Shown piece by piece: positions 49,622-61,600 of a stretch of 64,000 nucleotides of DNA. Within the stretch, counting starts at the first letter, position 1; each line of letters opens with the position of its first letter. This stretch comes from Nematostella vectensis (Eukaryota > Cnidaria > Anthozoa > Actiniaria > Edwardsiidae), in the NCBI RefSeq assembly GCF_932526225.1, contig NC_064035.1, forward strand, positions 9,285,296 to 9,349,295, in the 5' to 3' direction. The translations under genes were made by a program, and so were the position numbers. The notes beneath the pieces are model-generated. The model was not told the DNA's origin and made no database searches. It worked only from the letters and a program-made list of their open reading frames with translations.

Positions 49622-52600
49622 CTGAAACACACACAATACATATCAAGTGTGACTAAGAGTGCGTGACTGTTGATACACAATGCATGGTCACAAATTCAAT
49701 CGAGTCGTTTATATACAGACGGCATCGTCACACTATTGTTCAGATCTTACAATGAGTTCGACTGGATGCTTCACCAAGGTTGGTTTAAATATTGTATTCT
49801 ATTTGTTGGAAAGGTGCGTGATATAGCGAGGTTCAGTTTCACAAAATGGGCTAGATTAGACTCCCACCTGAATCACTTCAATTTTTGTCTTGTTTTGGTT
49901 GAAAAAATGCGTGACAAAAACCTGAATAAGTTCAAATATCGCCTCTTCTTTGTTAGAAAAGTACGTGACATATCGGGGTGTCACACAATAGGATAATTTG
50001 AGTGACCCACCTGGATCAGTTCGAATATCGTCTTCTCTTTGAATGAAACGTACGTGACATAACGGGGTGTCACACAATAGGATAATTTGAGTGACCAACC
50101 TGGATCAGTTCGAATATCGTCTTCTCTTTGAAAGAAACGTACGTGACATAACGGGGTGTCACACAATAGGATAATTTGAGTGACCAACCTGGATCAGTTC
50201 GAATATCGTCTTCTCTTTGAAAGAAACGTACGTGACATAACGGGGTGTCACACAATAGGATAATTTGAGTGACCCACCTGGATCAGTTCGAATATCGTCT
50301 TCTCTTTGAATGAAACGTACGTGACATAACGGGGTGTCACACAATAGGATAATTTGAGTGACCCACCTGGATCAGTTCGAATATCGTCTTCTCTTTGAAT
50401 GAAACGTACGTGACATAACGGGGTGTCACACAATAGGATAATTTGAGTGACCAACCTGGATCAGTTCGAATATCGTCTTCTCTTTGAAAGAAACGTACGT
50501 GACATAACGGGGTGTCACACAATAGGATAATTTGAGTGACCAACCTGGATCAGTTCGAATATCGTCTTCTCTTTGAAAGAAACGTACGTGACATAACGGG
50601 GTGTCACACAATAGGATAATTTGAGTGACCCACCTGTATCAGTTCGAATATCGTCTTCTCTTTGAAAGAAACGTACGTGACATATCGGGGTGTCACACAA
50701 TAGGATAATTTGAGTGACCAACCTGGATCAGTTCGAATATCGTCTTCTCTTTGAAAGAAACGTACGTGACATAACGGGGTGTCACACAATAGGATAATTT
50801 GAGTGACCCACCTGGATCAGTTCGAATATCGTCTTCTCTTTGAAAGAAACGTACGTGACATAACGGGGTGTCACACAATAGGATAATTTGAGTGACCCAC
50901 CTGGATCAGTTCGAATATCGTCTTCTCTTTGAAAGAAACGTACGTGACATATCGGGGTGTCACACAATAGGATAATTTGAGTGACCCACCTGGATCAGTT
51001 CGAATATCGTCTTCTTTTCCCTGTTGCCAGTGAGGAAGTGCCCATAAGCGTAGGAGGCCTTGAGTACGAGGCGGGATTTGAGCAGCTCACGAACAGCATC
51101 CTCGACGAACTTCGTGTCGACTTCCTCAAGTGACGTAACTACACGATAAGGGAATATTATCAAATGAGATAACCTTTTTTAGAAACTGTTAGAACTTCGT
51201 GTCGACTTCCTCAAGTGACGTAGCTACACGACAACGAGCCTCATAGTCATGTCAGAGATCAGCCATTCTGGAATGCCTTCGCACGGGGCATGAATAAAAG
51301 GTTGTTTTGTTGAGTATTACTCGGCTTCTTAACTTAAGAGATAAGCTATCACGAAAAAGGAATCAATTGAGAAGACTTTTTACTTTTAGAAACAGTTCAT
51401 ACCGCTGGTACGACAAAACCCCCAACAAACGAAAATCACAAAAAGAAGTAGCTAAAAATATGCCGCTGAGATGCAACTAGGAATACCAAGTACAAAAGAC
51501 ATTCAGAGACAAGTCGTCAATCAAGACGACCTGAATAAGGGGCGTTTGATGTTATGACATGAATAACTTTAGGAATTATTAAATATCAATAGAGTATTAA
51601 ATCATTAAAATTACTAATTAAAATTACTGACCAGGCTCGAAAGCACCTGTTTCTACTGCGGACTCAGCCAGTGCCTTCATTTTCTCCTTTGCAGCACCAA
51701 GCAGCGGTTCCTCGATCTGACAATTAAAAAAAAAATTATAAAAATAATTGTCTTAACTACTGCAGTTGCAGAGCCACCATCCTCAGTATCATCATCAGTA
51801 TTAGACCCCTTCCCCACGTATCCGCTTTCGTTTGAAAACGCAACCTTTTTCTTACGGATACAGGTATCGTCCACACGGAAACGCGAAAACGATGGACGAA
51901 AACGGAACCTTTCGAAAACGATGGCGTGATAACTAAGGTCCAGTCCACTTGGCGCGGGAGTACGCATGCGCTGTAGAATTTGTTATCGTTTTCGTATCGT
52001 TTCTGCGTTTTTGTGGGGACGGGTCTTATCAAAATGAAAACGCTTCGCTTTTTGAAAACAAAACAAAAAGGTTGCGCTTTCAAACGAAAACGGATACGTG
52101 AGGAAAGGGTCTTATATTTATCGTGATTATAATCCATCAACAAATCCTCATGATACACCATTTTTATTATACCAACCTTGTAGCTGTTCTCGTGGTTCTT
52201 AAATCTTGAGTAGTAATGCAAAAAGTAGTTTAACTCTTGAATACGAAGATTTTCTGCGTTAGCCTGCAAGTGAAAAAAAGTCAAACAAACTGTCTCTTAC
52301 ATCCCGATTACGGTCGATTACGTAACAATCTCCGATGATTTTTAACGGAAAACGCGAAAAATATTTCAAAATATTGAAAGCAGTGTGTTTATTGGAAGTT
52401 TCTTTAAGGATGTGATTGATAATTTAGAGCGGATGGCCTGTTTAATATCTCGGATTTTAATATGTTCTTTTGTCTTTTAACGGTTGAGGTTTCCGTCGGG
52501 CCTCCGGAAGTAAACTGGTGACAATGCGGCTTTAACACCAGGGCAACATTCTTACGTAATGCCACCGATTGAGACTAATCAAACATTACCTACACTTAGC

Positions 52601-55600
52601 TAACATTAGCTCCCGTAAGAAGTACAAGATGTACTAATGGTTACATTTACCTCTTTAATAGCGCTGACAGCCTCGATGTCCAGTTTACGTACCACTTCAT
52701 ACCGGTTACACCTGAAGAACAAGTGCATATGAGTGGCCACGCCCTCAAGCAGTCAGTGCCAATATCATCGTGCAAAATCAGAACATAAAGAATCGATTTA
52801 TTTTGCTTGCTGTAAGATAAAATTACCTGTCCACAAGTACCGTATCTTAAAACTCCCTCCACTCCCTGTACTATCTTCAAGGTAAGCGCCACGCCCAAGG
52901 TACTGCATCCATGTTAATACCCACCTACAATTACCATTATCATTATCCTCAAATACATATACCTGAAATATCCTCCTGTCGCTGAGCTATGTTTCTTCCA
53001 AAGCTCCAAGCACACCCAACAGAACTCATGTTTGCACTGTTAACAAAGGGTTCGGAAAGAATGCCGTTAAAGAGTAGTATAATAGGTAGCATGTTGCCTG
53101 ATGGTTGCAGGATAAATACCTTAGTAGGTAGAAGGTTGCCTGATGGTTGCAGGATAAATACCTTAGTAGGTAGAAGGTTGCTTGATGGTTGCAGGATAAA
53201 TACCTTAGTAGGTAGCAGGTTGCCTGATAGTTGCAGGATAAATACCTTAGTAGGTAGCAGGTTGCCTGATGGTTGCAGGATAAATACCTTAGTAGGTAGC
53301 AGGTTGCCTGATGGTTGCAGGATAAATACCTTAGTATGTAGCAGGTTCCCTGATGGTTGCAGGATAAATACCTTAGTAGGTAGCAGGTTGCCTGATAGTT
53401 GCAGGATAAATACCTTAGTAGGTAGCAGGTTGCCTGATGGTTGCAGGATAAATACCTTAGTAGGTAGCAGGTTGCCTGATGGTTGCAGGATAAATACCTT
53501 AATAAGTAGCAGGTTGCCTGATGGTTGCAGGATAAATACCTAAATAAGTAGCAGGTTGCCTGATGGTTGCAGGATAAATACCTTAATAAGTAGCAGGTTG
53601 CCTGATGGTTGCAGGATAAATACCTTAATAAGTAGCAGGTTGCCTGATGGTTGCAGGATAAATACCTTAATAAGTAGCAGGTTGCCTGATGGTTGCAGGA
53701 TAAATACCTAAATAAGTAGCAGGTTGCCTGATGGTTGCAGGATAAATACCTTAGTAAGAAGCATGTTGCCTGATGGTTGCAGGAAAAATACCTTAGTAAG
53801 AAGCATGTTGCCTGATGGTTGCAGGATAAATACCTTAATAAGTAGCAGGTTGCCTGATGGTTGCAGGATAAATACCTTAATAAGTAGCAGGTTGCCTGAT
53901 GGTTGCAGGATAAATACCTTAATAAGTAGCAGGTTGCCTGATGGTTGCAGGATAAATACCTTAGTGCACTTCATGTGGTTACATCCCTCTGTCTTTTGGA
54001 TGGGCGATCTTAAGGAAAAGACGAGGACACGTCAGGTTAAAAAGTCTAGATACTGTAAAGTGAAAGGCTAGTTTCCACATCACATTCGATCGCGAGGGAG
54101 AGCTCAAATGCCCAATATCTTTATTTTGAGCTAAGGCATGAAACAGTAACGAACAAAACGATAACAGTTTGGGACAAGATTGAAAAAAGTTGACTTGAAG
54201 GGCTCAAAAGGTTATACACGCGTAAGTATTTGCCGATAGCTTTAAACAAGCGCCCCTCGATTCAACACTCACAGACAACCTCAAAATATAGGAATGGATG
54301 TCTGTAACCCTTTAAGTTCGTCAGCAGAGTAAGTAAGAAGAGAATATGGGTGTGGCCACCACCTACTTGCAGTTCGGACACGGCTTAGAGTTGGTGACCA
54401 GCCAGAGCGTGTTGGCCACTTGGTTTGTCTCTGGACATTCTTCGAGGTCTAAAGGAAAAGGCAGGAATAAATAATGATTCATCTGGTATCAGGCTTTCAA
54501 AAACAGGTCATACTTTCGGATTCGCTGGTCGGTATTTTCGCGAGCATCTCTGCGATCCTCTTAAGCCAACATGTCCATAACTCACAGCTGCAAGGTTCGT
54601 GAGCTTCTTGGAGGCATTCCCTGTGGAAAAGGGAGTGATTATTAATACCACTCCTATTTCCCTGAATATCCATACCTGCGTATACCACAATGGGCCCAGT
54701 CCATGCTGCACTCTATAGTGTAATATATGTTTATAATATACATGGCCAAATAACTCGATTCTGATTGGATGAGAGCAGTTTTCTGGTAATTTGGTAATTA
54801 AGTGCAGTATTACTGGACGCTGATTGGCTTACAAACAATTGACGCATCGAAATGCAAAATCATCTCATTTTTCGCTCTTTCTTTCTAATGTTTGAATTGT
54901 TTTTATCAGAAAAGGTTTTGAAAATTTTGTAGAGTATTAAACAGTATCTATCGTGCAAGGAAATACACTAATTTTCGTTACTTAGTTGTTCTTTACAATG
55001 AACTGAAATGATTGCCTGATTGTGGCAACAAAAGCATGTTCAAAACAGCATTTTACGCTGGAACCATTGACTGTGTTCTTTCCGACTGAAAGTTTCTACA
55101 ACGATCTTTTAATCGATTGAAATTTTTCGATTTACAATCGTATTTCGTAAGAACCAATCAGAAATAAAAGCCATCGCGTAGTACGCGCTTGACCTTTTGT
55201 CGACAAATAATGTGTCTGTTTCTATAAAATTTTGCCTTGTGTATTAAAAGTAATCATACGATTTCTCGTTCAATTTGGAAATAATTTCCTCTCGTGATTT
55301 CTCACTCGTGCAAATTATTTCCAAATTAAGTTCGAACCGTATGATTACCTATACATATCGGAAAGACGAAAAAACAATTGCTCGATGGTATGCCGTCCTT
55401 TACGGACTGTTAGGTGTATTGTGCCTCCTAGAATGATGAGTGCATTATGGTTTTCGATGCTGAATTGAGAGTAGCCAATTCTGTATCAATCACTATGGTA
55501 TTTTTCCTGTTCAAAAGGTACAAACCAGCAGAATCGATGTCCCCCACCACAGTCGACTACCACACACGGCGTCTCGGTCTTGCCCCGCCCCCTTGGGGGT

Positions 55601-58600
55601 GGTGTCAGGTTGCGTTGCGCCTCAGATGGAAGACGGACCGCACGCCCGCATTGCGAGGCGGGACACCACTTGAGGTTCGGGTTTGACTCGACAAATGCCT
55701 GTAAGTGAATCAGTCAACCAAAGTATTGGTGGGTAACAATAGATACAGTGTAGTGTCGTTGGCGTACAGTGACCCTGTGGTAATCATGCCTCTACAGCCC
55801 GTGCTGTAGTTGCGATCGTGTTGGCAGGGTGGCCGTGACGTGATCGTGTTGCTTCTGTTCGTGCTTAGTTCTGTGACCGTGACGTGATTGTGCTGGTGCT
55901 GTGACCGTGACGTGATCGTGTTGGTGCTGGTGCTGTGACCGTGACGTGATCGTGTTGGTGCTGTGACCGTGACGTGATCGTGTTGGTGCTGTGACAGTGA
56001 CGTGATCGTGCTGGTGCTGTGACCGTGACTTGATCGTGTTGGTGCTGTGACCGTGGCGTGATCGTGTTGGTGCTATGACCGTGACGTGATCGATTTGGTG
56101 CTGTGACCGTGACGTAATCGTGTTGGTGCTATGACCGTGACTTGATCGTGTTGGTGCTGTGACCGTGACGTGATCGTGTTGGTGCTGTGCGGTGACGTAA
56201 TCGTGTTGGTGCTTGGCCGTGACGTGATCGTGTTGGTGCTGTGACCGTGACGCGACTGTACTGCTGCTGTGACCGTGACGTGATCGTGTTGGTGCTGTGT
56301 GGTGACGTGATCGTGTTGGTGCTGTGACCGTGACGTGATTGTGCTGCTGCTGTGACCGTGACGTGATCGTGTTGGTGCTGGTGCAGTGACCGTGACGTGA
56401 TCGATTTGGTGCTGTGACCGTGACGTAATCGTGTTGGTGCTATGACCGTGACTTGATCGTGTTGGTGCTATGACCGTGACTTGATCGTGTTGGTGCTGTG
56501 ACCGTGACGTAATCGTGTTGGTGCTGTGACCGTGAAGTGATCGTGTTGGTGCTGTGCGGTGACGTAATCGTGTTGGAGCTTGGCCGTGACGTGATCGTGT
56601 TGGTGCTGTGACCGTGACGTGACTGTACTGCTGCTGTGACCGTGACGTGATCGTGTTGGTGCTGTGTGGTGACGTGATCGTGTTGGTGCTGTGACCGTGA
56701 CGTGATTGTGCTGCTGCTGTGACCGTGACGTGATCGTGTTGGTGCTGGTGCAGTGACCGTGACGTGATCGTGTTGGTGCTGTGACCGTGACGTGATCGTG
56801 TTGGTGCTGTGACCGTGACGTGATCGTGCTGGTGCTGTGACCGTGACTTGATCGTGTTGGTGCTGTGACCGTGACGTTATCGTGTTGGTGCTGTGACCGT
56901 GACGTGATCGTGTTGGTGCTATGACCGTGACGTGATCGATTTGGTGCTGTGACCGTGACGTAATCGTGTTGGTGCTATGGCCGTGACTTGATCGTGTTGG
57001 TGCTGTGACCGTGACGTGATCGTGTTGGTGCTGTGCGGTGACGTAATCGTGTTGGTGCTTGGCCGTGACGTGATCGTGTTGGTGCTGTGCCCGTGACGTG
57101 ACTGTACTGCTGCTGTGACCGTGACGTGATCGTGTTGGTGCTGTGTGGTGACGTGATCGTGTTGGTGCTGTGACCGTGACGTGATTGTGCTGCTGCTGTG
57201 ACCGTGACGTGATTGTGCTGCTGCTGTGACCGTGACGTGATTGTGCTGCTACTGTGACCGTGACTTGATCGAGTTGGTGCTGGGCCGTGACGTGATCGTG
57301 TTGGTGCTGTGACCGTGACGTGATCGTGTTGGTGCTGTGTGGTGACGTGATCGTGTTGGTGCTGTGTGGTGACGTGATCGTGTTGGTGCTGTGACCGTGA
57401 CGTGATTGTGCTGCTGCTGTGACCGTGACGTGATTGTGCTGCTGCTGTGACCGTGACGTGATTGTGCTGCTACTGTGACCGTGACTTGATCGAGTTGGTG
57501 CTGGGCCGTGACGTGATCGTGTTGGTGCTGTGACCGTGACGTGATCGTGTTGGTGCTGTGACCGTGACGTGATTGTGCTGCTTCTGTGACCGTGACTTGA
57601 TCGTGTTGGTGCTGGGCCGTGACGTGATCGTGTTGGTGCTGTGACCGTGACGTGATTGTGCTGCTACTGTGACCGACTTGATCCTGTTGGTGCTATGTGG
57701 TGACGTGATCGTGTTGGTGCCGTGACCGTGACGTGATCGTGTTGGTGCTGTGACCGTGACGTGATCGTGTTGGTGCTGTGACCGTGACGTGATTGTGCCG
57801 CTGCTGTGACCGTGACTTGATCGTGTTGGTGCTGGGCCGTGACGTGATCGTGTTGATGCTATGACCGTGACGTGATCGTGTTGGTGCTGTGACCGTGACG
57901 TGATTGTGCTGCTACTCTGACCGACTTGATCCTGTTGGTGCTGTGTGGTGACGTGATCGTGTTGGTGCCGTGACCGTGACGTGATCGTGTTGGTGCTGTG
58001 ACCGTGACGTGATCGTGTTGGTGCTGTGACCGTGACGTGATCGTGTTGGTGCTGTGACCGTGACGTGATCGTGTTGGTGCTGTGACCGTGAGGTGATCGT
58101 GCTGGTGCTGTGATCGTGACGTGATCGTATTGGTGCTGTGACCGTGACGTGATTGTGTTGGTGCTGTGACCGTGACGTGATCGTGTTGGTGCTGTGACCG
58201 TGACGTGATTGTGCTGGTGCTGTGACCGTGACGTGATCGTTTTGGTGCTGTGACCGTGACGTGATCGTGTTGGTGCTGTGACCGTGACGTGATTGTACTG
58301 GTGCTGTGACCGTGACGTGATCGTGTTGGTGCTGTGACCGTGACGTGATCGTGCTGCTGCTGTGACCGTGACGTGATCGTGTTGGTGCATGTGGGTGATT
58401 ATGCGGCACACGATTCCCTGCCAATACTGTAGTATACACTAAAAATACCTTTATATCAAACTGCAAATAGCGTGTAGCCATCTCCTTGGAAACAAGCTTC
58501 TCGATGGTTTCCTGAGAAAGATGAGTCTTATGAGTAACGTGTTAACATATTGAAGCGACTGGAACAGAGCACGAGATATCATGACTCAAACGGGTTGGGA

Positions 58601-61600
58601 TGGTGACGAATGCATAAAATGTCAGACCCTCGAGATGAGGTTGACTGTTGTAATGAACATGTACTCACCAATGGTACAAGTGTGTTGCAATTATAGGCAG
58701 GACAGAGAATGTTATGGGCCTCGCCGTCTCGGATTTTAACATTAAGATACCTATAGAAAAAATATTAATTAAGGTCCTTTTCACGGTGCGATGAGCCAAA
58801 CGGTTATGGCGATAGATAGGCATCTAGTCTGACGTATAACCTCTAAATAATAATAAAAAAACTCAGTAATCGTCGATCACACTAGTCCTAGGGTTAGTTG
58901 ATTGACCTTGGTCCACATCTATCGCCCTTACCATGCTGGATATTTTTTTTTACAAGACTTTAGAGCCGAATTCGTTGTTGCGCGACTTCGGCGAATCCAA
59001 AATCCTTGTCTCGTTTCGAAATAGCGCGTAGTCAATTATAAGTTTTAACCATAAACCATGTGACTGCACAAAGAAAGGGAATCGATTGGTCACGGTAGTA
59101 TGATTGATTTCGCGCTATTTCCAGACGAGAAATGGATTTCATTCTCGGCGGTCGCGCAACAACGAATTCAGCTATATCGAGCTCTAACCCTTAAGTTTTC
59201 ATTGTCCTGCATTATAATACGGTTTTGAAGCGCAATCCTTCTCTAGATTCTAGATTACGTAATCACTTAACACCTCTAAGGATAAGATTGCTGTGTTTAT
59301 AGTCAATGGGGTAATTAGTGTTCGAAGAGGTGGGCTCCTTTACCGTTCCCAACAAAGGCAGCAAGCCTCGTGACCGCAGGGCAATGCTACTGGCAGAACA
59401 TCAGCACCTGTCAGATCATCTGAGCAAATCATACAAGGCTCCTGCAAACAACAACCTGTCAATCAAACTACGAAATCAAAGCCTGTCAATCAAACTATGC
59501 AATCATAGCCTGTCAATCAAACTATGAAATGATAGCCTGTCAATCAAACTCCGAAATAATAGCCTGTCAATCAAACTATGAAATGATAGCCTATCAATCA
59601 AACTACGAAGTCATAGCCTGTCAATCAAACTATGAAATGATAGCCTGTCAACCAAACCTTGAAATCATAGCCTGTCAATCAAACCATGAAACGATAGCCT
59701 ATCAATCAAACTACGAAATCATAACCTATCAATCAAACCTTGAAATCATAGCCTGTCAATCAAACCATGAAATGATAGCCTATCAATAAAACTACTAAAT
59801 CATAACCTATCAATCAAACCTTGAAATCATAGCCTGTCAATCAAACCATGAAATCATAGTATGCCAATCAAACTACGGAATAAAATCATACATAGCTCCT
59901 GTGAACTATAACAACAACATGTCACTCAAAACACAAATTTACAAAATACAAATCCCTATACACAAATGAAACAAACATTTGCAGAACATCTCATTTTATT
60001 TTTACCTCAAGCTTTCTTGTTTTCTGTTTATTTCGCTCAGTTTCCGAGTAACCTATAGTAGACAAGATTCATAATAGGTAGGTACATACATTATTGTCAT
60101 AGCCAAATCTCTCCTCCCTAAACAAATTACCATGGAGAAAAGACAACATACTCAAATAATATATATACTAGCAAGGCAGTATCTAGAATTTTGAGCCAGG
60201 GAGTTGTTGCCACTTGGCATACTATTTTATTTTAAGGTATGATGATGTCCTACTGGTACTCTATTTTCTTTCATTTGAGCAGACCATTAAGTTGGACGGG
60301 GTGATTCATCTGAGCCCCACCATACCCCTAGCTAGGAGGTCTGACCACACCTTACCTTCAGGCAGTCTGACACCAGCTTTCTCGCATGCGGCCTTGGCAT
60401 CAGTCATCCAGGCCTCTACAAGGTGTTCACGGGACCACTCTGTGATAGAGAAACAAAGGTTTGTAGCAAGCTGTACCATTTTTAAGAATTATAACGAACA
60501 AGAACACTTTAAATGCCCTCTCCCAACCAGGACCTCCATAATGTGGTCACAGGACCATTCTGTGAAAATAAACCATTGGTATTACCAAGCAAGCTTTGCC
60601 ATTTAAAGGCATCATGGCTAATATGACAAGACGCCATAATGCCCTGTCCAGTATACAACACATACAGAAAATAACAGCAATAACAGAAAAACAAATATTT
60701 GCTTGTTTGAATAAAAAAATATTTAAGATAATGTTTTATCATACCATGGTCTCTTAACAGAGCCTCTGCAGTAAACAAAGGAACCTGCAGAAAATATCAT
60801 AAAAAGAATGGTTACTAGAAAGAACCAAATTATCTATTAAGGAAGGCATGAGTATAGAGTACTGTAAAAAGACGTCCAATGCTCTACAAACCATAAGCAT
60901 GTCAGCAGTCTCCACAAGCAACTGATCTTTAGCTTCTTGGAGATCTTGGGCACATAGTCCGCTGTGAGGCTACAACACAAATAATGAGTGTATTCTAACA
61001 ATGTGACAATACAGGCATGTACCCAGGACTCACTAAGAAGGGGGTGCGCAGTCATAGGTATCATGAAAAAAGGATAATCCTTGACGGTCCTTAAATAAGA
61101 TATGACCCACTTTTTGTGGCCAAAGGGGTGTGTGCTCCCCCAACCAGTGTGCACGCATGCAATAAAGGAAATCTTTGTGTATAGAGGGAGTTGAGCCCCC
61201 CCTGTGTACGTGCCTGCAATAAAGGCAATCTTTGTATATATATAGAGGCCCCCTGGGTACATGCTTGCAATAAAGGCCCGCCCCTTTTCATTGACCGTAA
61301 TGGGCCTTTCCCCTTCCCCTTTCACCCCAAGCCTTTCCCCGTCCAGGCCCGTCTTGAAACGTCTATACCTATATACCCCCTCTGCTGATGCACCTGATGA
61401 TGTCAAATATCAATAGTGCTTTTCACCTGTAGCTCCTCTAGTGGAATATGAGCCAGATCATTGTCCAACTCCGAGCATGTTATACTGTCCTGTGAAAGAG
61501 AAATCATTTGACATTATCTTCAAAAAGCAAATTCACAGGGAAGAGAGTCTAGAGAACCTCCAGCAAGGGAGTTTGTGCAGCCATCAAGCAAAAATGTTTT

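Noticed and set aside
49981-51000. CRISPR-like regular array
   Set aside because: Whole 89-bp units are near-identical with no variable spacers, no cas genes, and the DNA is animal. It is a minisatellite.
52989-54071. Plus-strand repeat proteins of 115-184 codons
   Set aside because: The 42-bp unit is a multiple of three, so the frame stays open by arithmetic. The sequence is an ANKIB1 intron.
57470-58411. 313-codon minus-strand repeat protein as a separate gene
   Set aside because: It lies inside ANKIB1 intron 10 between two in-phase exons and encodes only the 30-bp satellite. I kept only the retained-intron idea as a finding.
60837-61406. 189-codon minus-strand open frame starting [10 protein letters not shown]
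   Set aside because: It spans ANKIB1 exon 5 in a different frame; the exon 5 frame that matches ANKIB1 ([10 protein letters not shown]) is spliced.
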